This document shows, in pieces, positions 6,781 to 13,261 of a DNA stretch of 28,018 nucleotides. Within the stretch, counting starts at the first letter, position 1. Each line of letters starts with the position of its first letter. A program made the translations under genes and the position numbers. The DNA is from UBA7657 sp049652985 (lineage in GTDB: Bacteria; Pseudomonadota; Alphaproteobacteria; Micavibrionales; Micavibrionaceae), in the NCBI GenBank assembly GCA_049652985.1, contig JBASFK010000003.1, positions 1-28,018 of the forward strand. Direction: 5' to 3'. The notes under the pieces are model-generated. The model did no database searches. It had not been told where the DNA came from and saw only the letters and a program-made list of their open reading frames with translations.

Positions 6781-8061
6781 ATGCGTTACCTGCCCCAGAC
6801 TGAAAAATCCCGCGCGGAAATGCTCCGCGCCGTCGGCGCGAAAAATGTCGATGATTTGTTCAAAGACGTCCCGGCGAAAGCCTTCATCAAGGGCAAGGCG
6901 AAACTGCCGGATCATATGGGCGAGCTTGAGATTGAGCGCGTGCTGGGCGGCTACGCGAACGAAAATCGCAATGCGCAGCAGGGGCCGTTTTTCCTAGGTG
7001 CTGGCACCTATTACCACCATATCCCGGCGAGCGTCGATCATATCATCCAGCGCAGCGAATTCCTGACGGCCTATACGCCGTATCAGCCGGAAATCGCGCA
7101 AGGCACGCTGCAGGCGATTTATGAATTCCAGAGCTTCATTGCGCTGCTGACGGGGCAGGATATCGCGAACGCCTCGATGTATGACGGCGCAACCGCCTGC
7201 GCCGAGGCTGCATTGATGGCGCAGCGCGTGACGAAGCGCCGCAATATCGCGATCGGGACCGAATTGCATCCCGATTACCGCGCCGTGCTGGAAACCTATA
7301 TGAGCAATTTCGACGATGTCGAAGTGACGGACGGTGAGCCTGATGACAAAACCGCATGCGTGATCGTCCAGTCGCCGGATTTCTTCGGCGCGCCGCATGA
7401 ATATGATGGCTGGCGCAAAAGATGCGACGCGAGCGGTGCGCTGCTGGTGGTGGTCATTAATGAAATCGTCTCGCTCGGTCTGCTGCCGCCGCCGAGCGCT
7501 GCGGATATTGTCTGCGGCGAGGCGCAGAGCATCGGCCTGCCGATGAGTTATGGCGGTCCGCATCTAGGGTTCTTCGCGTGCAAAGAGCAATATCTACGCC
7601 AGATGCCGGGACGCCTGTGCGGTATGACAGAGGACGCCGATGGCAAGCGCGGGTTTGTCCTTACGCTCTCGACGCGCGAGCAGCATATCCGCCGCGACAA
7701 GGCGACGTCGAATATCTGCACGAACCAGGGCCTGTGCGCGTTGGCCTTCACTGTGCATATGAGTTTGCTGGGGGAGGATGGATTCAAGCGCTTAGCGAAA
7801 TTGAATCACGAAGCGGCCTGCCGACTTGCTGATGAACTGAAAAAAATAAAGGGCGTGAAAATCCTGAACGAAAAATTCTTCAACGAATTTGCCGTTGAAT
7901 TGCCGAAGCCGTCTAGTGAAGTGGTGACTGCTCTCGCGGCGCGCGGGGTGACAGCAGGGTACGCACTGGATCATGATCGGCTTTTACTGGCTGCCACCGA
8001 GATGACACGGGACAAAGATATCCGTGAATTGTGTGCTGCGTTGAAAGATATTTTGCCATGA
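6781..8061 (+). CDS. gcvPA: Glycine dehydrogenase (decarboxylating) subunit 1
   Basis: A 426-residue N-terminal half of the split P protein. With GcvPB it forms the pyridoxal-phosphate enzyme that decarboxylates glycine and loads the aminomethyl group onto H protein. Typical segments are MRYLPQTEKSRAEML at the start, FLGAGTYYHHIPASVDHI, FLTAYTPYQPEIAQGTLQ, NASMYDGATACAEA, GGPHLGFFACKEQYLRQMPG and TSNICTNQGLCAL. The PLP lysine is on the other subunit. Its ATG is 3 bases after the gcvH stop. The gene is followed by 339 bases before gcvPB, holding a small antisense gene. Confidence 0.97.
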   Translation: MRYLPQTEKSRAEMLRAVGAKNVDDLFKDVPAKAFIKGKAKLPDHMGELEIERVLGGYANENRNAQQGPFFLGAGTYYHHIPASVDHIIQRSEFLTAYTPYQPEIAQGTLQAIYEFQSFIALLTGQDIANASMYDGATACAEAALMAQRVTKRRNIAIGTELHPDYRAVLETYMSNFDDVEVTDGEPDDKTACVIVQSPDFFGAPHEYDGWRKRCDASGALLVVVINEIVSLGLLPPPSAADIVCGEAQSIGLPMSYGGPHLGFFACKEQYLRQMPGRLCGMTEDADGKRGFVLTLSTREQHIRRDKATSNICTNQGLCALAFTVHMSLLGEDGFKRLAKLNHEAACRLADELKKIKGVKILNEKFFNEFAVELPKPSSEVVTALAARGVTAGYALDHDRLLLAATEMTRDKDIRELCAALKDILP

Positions 8062-8091
8062 TGGTTTCCTCCTTGCCTGTATATTTATCTG

Positions 8092-8133
8092 GAAAAAGCG
8101 GCGAAGGTCCTGCCGCATGGGCAGAACCTTCGC
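8092..8133 (-). terminator. Terminator of the 41-codon minus-strand gene
   Basis: The repeat GCGAAGGTCCTGCC (8101-8114) pairs with GGCAGAACCTTCGC (8120-8133) with one mismatch and a 5-base loop. Read on the minus strand, the hairpin is followed by CGCTTTTTCC. It lacks a T-run in the plus direction, so it belongs to the antisense gene and not to gcvPA. Confidence 0.8.
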
Positions 8134-8174
8134 GCAATTACCGCGCACAACCGTTAGGTCATGCGGGGCAAACC

Positions 8175-8300
8175 TTACGAACGGTCGCTACGGTCCTGAT
8201 CGGAACGCTCATTCGGCGACTGCGGTTTACGGTTTTGATCAGCGTTGTCTTTCTGGCGCTTTTCAGCAGGATTTTGTGGTCTGTTTTGTTGGTTTTGCAT
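8175..8300 (-). CDS. Small hydrophilic Q/N/R/D-rich protein, 41 residues, antisense within the gcv locus
   Basis: The frame starts MQNQQNRPQNPAEKRQKD and ends SDQDRSDRS. It is rich in Gln, Asn, Arg, Asp, Lys and Pro, contains no Cys, Trp or Tyr and almost no hydrophobic residues, so it is probably disordered. A GGAG at 8310-8307 lies 6 bases upstream of the ATG, and a good minus-strand terminator lies about 40 bases after the stop. This trio (ribosome site, frame, terminator) makes a real gene likely despite its length. It is antisense to any gcvPA-gcvPB read-through transcript. I recognise no family and see no clear promoter. It could also act as an antisense RNA; that is speculation. Confidence 0.65.
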   Translation of the reverse strand: MQNQQNRPQNPAEKRQKDNADQNRKPQSPNERSDQDRSDRS

Positions 8301-8360
8301 TTTATTCTCCATTTCAGAGTGGGTGGGGTTTGTGCGTTCACCAACAGGTCGGCACTCTCA

Positions 8361-8377
8361 ATGTTCCGGAGGAACAT
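8361..8377. repeat. Perfect inverted repeat upstream of gcvPB
   Basis: ATGTTCC-GGA-GGAACAT is a 7-bp perfect inverted repeat containing GGAGGA. It lies 23 bases before the gcvPB start, between gcvPB and the divergent 41-codon gene. It could be an operator or a small RNA hairpin. The rest of the 8062-8400 gap shows nothing else I can support. Confidence 0.45.
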
Positions 8378-8400
8378 ATTCATAGGACTGGAAACCTGAA

Positions 8401-9876
8401 ATGACGTTGAAAGCGCGCGGGCTGAGCTATGAAGAAAACCTGCTCTGGGAAAAACAGCGCGGTGATCATCCCGGCGTCGATTTACCAGAACCAAAAGGCA
8501 CGCCCCTCCGCACCGGTCGTCCGGCGCGCGGTGATATTGGATTACCGCAGGTGAGCGAGCCGCAGGCGCTGCGCCATTTCGTGCGCATGAGCACATGGAA
8601 TTATTCCATCGATCACGGATTTTTCCCGCTGGGGAGCTGCACGATGAAGCACAACCCGCGCCTCAACGAAAAAATGGCGCGGCTTCCCGGTTTCGCGCAT
8701 ATCCATCCGAAACAGCCGGATGAAACGGTGCAGGGCGCGTTGCGTCTCATGCACGAGTTGCAGAACTGGCTGGCGGAACTCACGAATTTGCCCGGCGTGT
8801 GCCTGACGCCCGCCGCCGGCGCGCACGGAGAACTGGCAGGATTGATGACGATCCGCCGCGCGCATGAGATGAAGGGCAACAAAGAGAAAAAAGTTCTGCT
8901 GATTCCTGATTCCGCGCACGGCACTAACCCGGCGACCGCGACGATGTGCGGATTTACTGTGCGCAATATTCCGACGAAGGAAACGGGGCGCCTGACGCTC
9001 GCCGCATTTAAAGAAGCGCTGGGCGATGGCAAAGATGTCGCCGGGATGATGGTGACAAATCCCAACACGTGCGGGTTGTTTGAAACGGAAATCGTTGCGA
9101 TTGCGGACCTGCTGCATAAACACGGTGCTTATTTTTACTGCGATGGCGCGAATTTCAACGCGCTGGTTGGTAAAATCCGTCCCGGCGATTTTGGCGTCGA
9201 TGTCATGCATATCAATTTGCACAAAACTTTTTCAACGCCGCATGGCGGCGGCGGCCCCGGTTCAGGCCCGATCTGCTGCACGGCGGAGCTGGCGAAATAC
9301 ATGCCGGTGCCGACGGTGATTAAAAAAGGCGATGCTTATAAATTAGAGACGGAAGCTGACCGCCCGGAAACACTGGGACGGCTGAAAGGTTTCCAGGGCC
9401 AGTTCGGCATGTTTGTGCGCGCGCTGGCTTATATGATGAGCCATGGTGCCGACGGGCTGAAGCAGGTTTCCGAAGATGCGGTGCTAAACGCGAATTATAT
9501 TCTCGCGCAATTGAAGGACGATTATTTTGCCCCGTTCGCGCACCAGGGTCCGTGCATGCACGAAGCGCTGCTGACGGACAAGAAACAAAAAGAGCAGGGC
9601 GTGACGACGCTCGATATCGCCAAGGCGCTGTGCGAACGCGGCATTCACCCGATGACGGTCTATTTCCCGCTGGTGGTTTCGGGCGCGATGCTGATCGAGC
9701 CGACCGAAACCGAGAGCAAGGATTCAATCGATCATTTTGTTGGTGTGATGAAGGACTTCGCGAAGGATATAGCAGCAGGCGGCGGGCAGAAATTTCATGA
9801 TTATCCGCTCTCGACGCCGCGCAGACGCCTCGATGAAGTCAAAGCCGCGCGCGAGCCGAAACTAAGGTGGAAATAA
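8401..9876 (+). CDS. gcvPB: Glycine dehydrogenase (decarboxylating) subunit 2
   Basis: A 491-residue C-terminal half of the split P protein, which carries the catalytic pyridoxal phosphate. The cofactor lysine is Lys275 in HINLHKTFSTPHGGGGPGSG. Other landmarks are YSIDHGFFPLGSCTMKHNPR, PAAGAHGELAGL, IPDSAHGTNPATA, MMVTNPNTCGLFE and YFYCDGANFNAL. Full length for the family. The region immediately before the ATG has only a weak ribosome site (ACTGGAAACCTGAA); the better GGAGGA lies in the inverted repeat 27 bases upstream. It is probably co-expressed with gcvPA but separated from it by the antisense gene. No gene for the L protein (lipoamide dehydrogenase) is in the window. Confidence 0.97.
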   Translation: MTLKARGLSYEENLLWEKQRGDHPGVDLPEPKGTPLRTGRPARGDIGLPQVSEPQALRHFVRMSTWNYSIDHGFFPLGSCTMKHNPRLNEKMARLPGFAHIHPKQPDETVQGALRLMHELQNWLAELTNLPGVCLTPAAGAHGELAGLMTIRRAHEMKGNKEKKVLLIPDSAHGTNPATATMCGFTVRNIPTKETGRLTLAAFKEALGDGKDVAGMMVTNPNTCGLFETEIVAIADLLHKHGAYFYCDGANFNALVGKIRPGDFGVDVMHINLHKTFSTPHGGGGPGSGPICCTAELAKYMPVPTVIKKGDAYKLETEADRPETLGRLKGFQGQFGMFVRALAYMMSHGADGLKQVSEDAVLNANYILAQLKDDYFAPFAHQGPCMHEALLTDKKQKEQGVTTLDIAKALCERGIHPMTVYFPLVVSGAMLIEPTETESKDSIDHFVGVMKDFAKDIAAGGGQKFHDYPLSTPRRRLDEVKAAREPKLRWK

Positions 9877-9902
9877 AAAAGCGGCCCATCAGGCCGCCCG
9901 TT
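9875..9902. terminator. Bidirectional terminator between gcvPB and a minus-strand small gene
   Basis: GCGGCC-CATCA-GGCCGC (9881-9897) is flanked by AAAAAA on the left and a shorter T-rich stretch on the right. On the minus strand it has a full T-run, so it best terminates the convergent 51-codon gene; plus-strand function for gcvPB is weaker. Confidence 0.7.
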
Positions 9903-9920
9903 TTGAATTTCTGTTTTAGA

Positions 9921-10076
9921 TTACATGCCCGGAGATTTCGGGCCGCTGCTGCCGTTATCCACCCAGCTGGTGAGCTTTTTGCCCCAACCGCCAAAGCCGA
10001 GTCCTTTACCGTCTTGCCCGCTAAGCAGGGCGGCCTCTGTTAGTTTTGCCAATGGACCAAAAAATGCTTTAAGCAT
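9921..10076 (-). CDS. Small Gly/Lys-rich protein, 51 residues, probably leaderless
   Basis: The frame starts MLKAFFGPLAKLTEAALL and continues with a glycine-rich part (GLGFGGWGKKLTSWVDNG), ending SPGM. It has an amphipathic N-terminal helix and a basic, glycine-rich centre with two tryptophans. No family is recognised. A near-consensus promoter places the predicted start point on the A of the ATG, there is no Shine-Dalgarno, and a strong terminator follows 24 bases after the stop, so frame and signals agree. It lies downstream of the cyclic-nucleotide-binding gene on the same strand but has its own promoter. Confidence 0.65.
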   Translation of the reverse strand: MLKAFFGPLAKLTEAALLSGQDGKGLGFGGWGKKLTSWVDNGSSGPKSPGM

Positions 10077-10081
10077 TCAAA

Positions 10082-10111
10082 ATCATACCATTATCAAACT
10101 GTTTTTGTCAA
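10082..10111 (-). promoter_or_regulatory. Strong promoter of the 51-codon gene
   Basis: On the minus strand TTGACA (10111-10106) and TATGAT (10087-10082) are 18 bases apart. The sixth base after the -10 is the A of the start codon at 10076, which predicts a leaderless mRNA. Confidence 0.65.
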
Positions 10112-10117
10112 AAATCG

Positions 10118-10684
10118 CTAGTCGCGCTGGTAGCGGTCCAGAACTTTTTGCAGCTCTTCAAGTAGCGGTGTGACCTCACCGCTGAAAGCGTCGCGCGCTT
10201 TTGGATCGATGCCTGATTTCACGCTGTCGACGACGCCGGTGACGCGGTCCTGGAAATCGGTGAGCGTGGAATAATGCGTAAGCTGGTTCTTGGTCGCGGT
10301 TCTTAAACGCTCCGACAGCACGTTGATGAGCGCACGGACGGCAGTATCCTCGATACGTTTGATTTTCCCCTCGACTTCGTCACGCGAGATAACGGTCAGG
10401 GTGCAATCCTCGATGGCGCGGACGGTGGCCGAACGCCGCGCATGCGTGATCAGGGCCATCTCGCCGAAAATATCGCCGGGGCCCATTTCCGCAACCTTGA
10501 GCTGGTGTTTGCCGTCTTTATCTTTGATGAGAATTTCTACGCGACCGCGTTCGATATAATAGGCGCGGACGCCCGTATCGCCCTGGTCGATGATAGTCTT
10601 GCCCTTGAAAAACACCTCGCGGTGCAGGATCTTGGCCCTGGTTTCAGGGTTGTTCCTCGGGTTGAGATCGTCGCCTTTTTTCAT
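10118..10684 (-). CDS. Cyclic-nucleotide-binding domain protein without HTH
   Basis: A 188-residue protein with one cNMP-binding domain at about residues 18-115. The phosphate-binding cassette GDIFGEMAL (residues 70-78) followed by RRSATVRA carries the Glu75 and Arg84-Ser85 expected for cAMP or cGMP binding. The rest (about 116-188) is charged and helical (LINVLSERLRTATKNQL, LLEELQKVLDRYQRD) and shows no helix-turn-helix, so it is not a CRP-type regulator; it more resembles a signalling or scaffold protein. The start is the ATG at 10684 with a weak ribosome site. It transcribes away from secE; no partner enzyme domain is adjacent. The ligand and output are unknown. Confidence 0.88.
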   Translation of the reverse strand: MKKGDDLNPRNNPETRAKILHREVFFKGKTIIDQGDTGVRAYYIERGRVEILIKDKDGKHQLKVAEMGPGDIFGEMALITHARRSATVRAIEDCTLTVISRDEVEGKIKRIEDTAVRALINVLSERLRTATKNQLTHYSTLTDFQDRVTGVVDSVKSGIDPKARDAFSGEVTPLLEELQKVLDRYQRD

Positions 10685-10760
10685 CCGTTTTTCGCTGGCG
10701 GGCCAATATCTTCCCGCATTTCCAGTATCTCACAGAAAGGTTAATAAAGACAGCCGGGAA

Positions 10761-10778
10761 GAGGGATTTAAATTCCTC
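10761..10778. repeat. Near-perfect 18-bp palindrome in the secE / cNMP-protein divergent region
   Basis: GAGGGATTTAAATTCCTC is palindromic apart from one pair and sits between the divergent cNMP-binding gene and secE. It could be an operator for either side. In the 237-base gap I found no convincing promoter: the best plus-strand pair TGGATT / TAATAA is weak. A GC-rich stretch with two CCCGGG boxes lies at about 10855-10878. Confidence 0.35.
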
Positions 10779-10921
10779 TGGATTTGGACAAAGTTTTGTT
10801 GTAATAAATGCGCCATTCCCTGACATGACGGTTCGATGATTTCCCAGGTGCGCCCCGGGACCCGAGCCCTGCCCGGGAGAGAAAGTTACTTAAAGATTTG
10901 ATTATAAAAGGATTTAGAGGA

Positions 10922-11113
10922 ATGGCCGGTCCCATAGAATATATCCGCCAGGTGCGGGCCGAGATGAAAAAGGTTACGTGGCCCACACGCCAGGAAACGA
11001 CCGTCAGCGTCATCGCCGTATTCGTGATGGTGTTCATTGCCTCGCTGTTTTTGTTTTTTGCCGACCAGGTGATCGCTTTCATTATCAAGGCGATCCTTAG
11101 TTTGGGTATGTAA
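10922..11113 (+). CDS. secE: Preprotein translocase subunit SecE
   Basis: A 63-residue SecE, the small essential subunit that clamps SecY in the Sec translocon. It has the short alphaproteobacterial form: an amphipathic helix with the signature EMKKVTWPTRQET (residues 17-29) and one membrane helix (residues about 32-57). The start is the ATG at 10922, preceded by AAAAGGA at about 9 bases; an upstream TTG at 10898 is unlikely. It begins the secE-nusG-rplK-rplA block. Confidence 0.96.
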   Translation: MAGPIEYIRQVRAEMKKVTWPTRQETTVSVIAVFVMVFIASLFLFFADQVIAFIIKAILSLGM

Positions 11114-11133
11114 TATAAAAGGAGAAGAAAATC

Positions 11134-11667
11134 ATGACACCCCGTTGGTACGTCGTTCACGTTTATTCAGGCTTCGAGAACAAGGTGGCCGAGGCCATCC
11201 GCGATAAAGCGCGCAAGCAGGGCCTTGAGGATCACATCCAGGAAATCCTGGTTCCGATGGAGGAGATCGTCGAGGTTCGCCGCGGCCAGCGCGTGAACGC
11301 CGAGCGTAAATTCTTTCCCGGCTACGTGCTGGCGAAACTGGTGATGGATGACGATATCTGGCACCTGATCAAGAACACGCCGAAAGTTTCGGGTTTCCTG
11401 GGCTCCGGCGGCAACAAGCCGGTCGCCATCAGCGAGGCCGAAGCGCAGCATATCCTGAAACAGGTGCAGGAAGGCGTTGATCGCCCGAGACCGTCCGTCG
11501 TTTACGACATCGGCGAAGAGGTTAAAGTTACCGACGGCCCGTTCGCGTCGTTCAACGGCGTAGTCGAGGAAATCGACGAGGAGAAGGCCAAGCTCAAGGT
11601 CTCCGTCTCGATTTTCGGCCGCGCGACCCCCGTCGAGCTGGAATACAGCCAGGTCGAAAAGGTTTAA
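11134..11667 (+). CDS. nusG: Transcription termination/antitermination protein NusG
   Basis: A 177-residue NusG. It binds the RNA polymerase clamp, suppresses pausing, and links polymerase to Rho or the ribosome. The N-terminal NGN domain starts MTPRWYVVHVYSGFENKVAE and includes RKFFPGYVLAKL. The C-terminal KOW domain has the motif GEEVKVTDGPFASFNGVVEE. A good ribosome site (AAAAGGAG) precedes the ATG, 20 bases after secE. Confidence 0.98.
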   Translation: MTPRWYVVHVYSGFENKVAEAIRDKARKQGLEDHIQEILVPMEEIVEVRRGQRVNAERKFFPGYVLAKLVMDDDIWHLIKNTPKVSGFLGSGGNKPVAISEAEAQHILKQVQEGVDRPRPSVVYDIGEEVKVTDGPFASFNGVVEEIDEEKAKLKVSVSIFGRATPVELEYSQVEKV

Positions 11668-11721
11668 TTTACTTGCGTAAAAATGCGGCGGGCAGTATGT
11701 TCCGGCGCATTAAACTGAAAC

Positions 11722-11766
11722 CGTGGAAGGTTTTCCGGCGAAATACGCCAGTCGGAGCCGCACCAC
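11722..11766 (+). promoter_or_regulatory. Candidate L1-type autoregulatory leader of rplK-rplA
   Basis: The nusG-rplK gap (122 bases) contains GTGG (11723-11726) complementary to CCAC (11763-11766), enclosing GAAGG and a GGCG-AAATA-CGCC hairpin (11737-11749). Ribosomal protein L1 is known to repress the L11-L1 operon through a similar GTGGGAGG-containing leader; the match here is by eye only. Confidence 0.35.
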
Positions 11767-11789
11767 AAACCCCTTAACCGGAGGAAAAA

Positions 11790-12218
11790 ATGGCAAAGAA
11801 AGTAAAAGGTTATATCAACCTTACGATCCCGGGCGCATCGGCCAACCCGTCGCCGCCCATCGGTCCCGCGCTTGGTGCGCAGGGCGTCAATATCATGGAA
11901 TTCTGCAAGGCGTTCAACGCCGACACGGAAAAAGACAAGGGCATTCCGATTCCCGTCGTCATCACCGTGTTCGAGGACCGCTCGTTCAGCTACATCAAGA
12001 AAACCCCGCCCGCGAGCTACTTCCTCGCGCAGGCCGCGAAAGTCGCCAAAGGCTCCGGCACCGCCGGCAAGGAGACGATCGGCCGCGTGACGAAATCGCA
12101 GGTTCGTGTCATTGCTGAAAAGAAAATGGCCGACCTGAATGCGAACGATATCGATGCCGCGATGAAGATCATTGAAGGCAGCGCCCGTTCCATGGGCATC
12201 GAAGTGGTGGAGGGTTAG
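11790..12218 (+). CDS. rplK: 50S ribosomal protein L11
   Basis: A 142-residue L11, full length. It forms the base of the ribosomal stalk at the GTPase-associated centre with 23S rRNA. The N-terminal domain contains IPGASANPSPPIGPALGAQG and NIMEFCKAFNADT; the C-terminal rRNA-binding domain contains KTPPASYFLAQAAK and ends GSARSMGIEVVEG. A strong CCGGAGG ribosome site precedes the ATG. Three bases separate its stop from rplA. Confidence 0.98.
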   Translation: MAKKVKGYINLTIPGASANPSPPIGPALGAQGVNIMEFCKAFNADTEKDKGIPIPVVITVFEDRSFSYIKKTPPASYFLAQAAKVAKGSGTAGKETIGRVTKSQVRVIAEKKMADLNANDIDAAMKIIEGSARSMGIEVVEG

Positions 12219-12221
12219 ATC

Positions 12222-12995
12222 ATGGCTGAGAAAAAAACAACCAAAGCAACGGCGCCTAAAAAGGACGCAAAAGCGAAAAAAGACAAGGCCATCCCTGGCG
12301 GCAAGAAAATGCGTGCCGCGCGCGAGCTGGTCGACCGCAACAAATTCTACACGCTTGAAGAAGCCGTGAAGATTTTGAAAACGGCCGCGAAAAACCGCAA
12401 GTTCGACGAGAGCATTGAAATCTCGATGAACCTCGCGGTTGACCCGGCGCACGCCGACCAGGCCGTTCGCGGCATGGTGTCCCTGCCGAACGGCACGGGC
12501 AAGTCGGTTCGCGTTGCAGTCTTCGCAAAAGACGCGAAAGCGAAAGAAGCGAAAGAAGCCGGAGCCGATCTAGTGGGCGCCGATGACCTCGCGGAAACGA
12601 TCCTGAAGGGCGAGATTAATTTCGACCGCCTGATCGCGACGCCGGACATGATGGGCGTTGTTGGCCGCCTCGGTAAAGTGCTGGGTCCGAAAGGCCTGAT
12701 GCCGAACCCGAAGCTCGGCACCGTGACGCCTGATGTTAAAAAGGCCGTCAAGGAAGCCAAGGGCGGATCGCTCGAGTTCCGCGCCGAGAAATCCGGCATC
12801 GTCCAGGCCGCTGTTGGCAAGGCGTCATTCGATGAAGCGAAGATCGTGGAGAATATCCGCTTCTTCATCGAGACGATCCAGCGCGCGAAACCCACCGGCG
12901 CGAAAGGCGGCACTTACATCAAGAAAGTGTCCGTTTCCTCGACCATGGGCCCGGGCCTGAAGCTCGACCTCGAGAGCCTCAAAAAAGCGGCTTAA
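12222..12995 (+). CDS. rplA: 50S ribosomal protein L1 with basic N-terminal extension
   Basis: A 257-residue L1, which forms the mobile L1 stalk at the E site and also represses its own operon in known bacteria. The core begins near residue 26 (GGKKMRAARELVDRNKFYTL) and includes LPNGTGKSVRVAVF, the hallmark GPKGLMPNPKLGTV, and the final SSTMGPGLKLDL. The first 24 or so residues are an extra Lys/Ala-rich tail (AEKKTTKATAPKKDAKAKK), making the protein longer than the usual 230. The start is the ATG 3 bases after rplK; the next internal Met is at residue 30, and no separate ribosome site was identified there. It is the last gene before a terminator. Confidence 0.97.
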   Translation: MAEKKTTKATAPKKDAKAKKDKAIPGGKKMRAARELVDRNKFYTLEEAVKILKTAAKNRKFDESIEISMNLAVDPAHADQAVRGMVSLPNGTGKSVRVAVFAKDAKAKEAKEAGADLVGADDLAETILKGEINFDRLIATPDMMGVVGRLGKVLGPKGLMPNPKLGTVTPDVKKAVKEAKGGSLEFRAEKSGIVQAAVGKASFDEAKIVENIRFFIETIQRAKPTGAKGGTYIKKVSVSSTMGPGLKLDLESLKKAA

Positions 12996-13011
12996 AGTTT
13001 AAAGATCACGA

Positions 13012-13041
13012 AAAACCCGCCAGCGATTGGCGGGGTTTTTT
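13012..13041 (+). terminator. Terminator after rplA
   Basis: CCCGCC (13016-13021) and GGCGGG (13029-13034) surround a 7-base loop, with AAAA before and GTTTTTT after. It separates the L11-L1 unit from the L10-L7/L12 unit. Confidence 0.85.
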
Positions 13042-13046
13042 ATTGC

Positions 13047-13075
13047 TTGACGCCCCCGCCCAAACCCTCTACAAA
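13047..13075 (+). promoter_or_regulatory. Promoter of rplJ-rplL
   Basis: TTGACG and TACAAA are separated by exactly 17 bases just after the rplA terminator. Transcription would start near 13082, giving a leader of about 180 nt. Confidence 0.6.
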
Positions 13076-13090
13076 CTGCCCCATAATTAC

Positions 13091-13194
13091 TACCTGTCCG
13101 AGACTGCAGGGGCTTTTAAAGCTTAAACAACCTGCAATAGATGGGAAGATGGATCACCGCTCCGGCGGCGCATCTGTTTTCTGATTTCGGATGG
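13091..13194 (+). promoter_or_regulatory. Candidate ribosomal protein L10 leader
   Basis: The leader has a TGCAGG (13105-13110) / CCTGCA (13131-13136) stem. It is followed by GATGGGAAGATGG and a two-part hairpin, AGATG / CATCT (13147-13151, 13171-13175) enclosing CCGC-TCCG-GCGG. Position, size and the GACTGCAGG ... CCTGCA pattern fit the L10(L12)4-binding leader known before rplJ in other bacteria. No covariance model was run. Confidence 0.55.
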
Positions 13195-13221
13195 GACGAA
13201 CTTTAAAGGTTCGTCTTTTTT
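13195..13221 (+). terminator. Attenuator-like terminator between the L10 leader and rplJ
   Basis: GACGAAC (13195-13201) pairs with GTTCGTC (13209-13215) around a 7-base loop and is followed by six Ts. It lies 40 bases before the rplJ start, where termination would prevent expression, so it is probably conditional. CTTTTAAAG (13113-13121) in the leader can pair with CTTTAAAGG (13201-13209), 8 of 9 positions, offering an alternative fold. Confidence 0.7.
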
Positions 13222-13261
13222 ATTGGGATTTTGGAATTTAATTTTACGAGGAGATATTGCC

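Noticed and set aside
13223..13261. Upstream extension of rplJ
   Set aside because: It lies upstream of the clear Shine-Dalgarno and encodes residues with no resemblance to L10.
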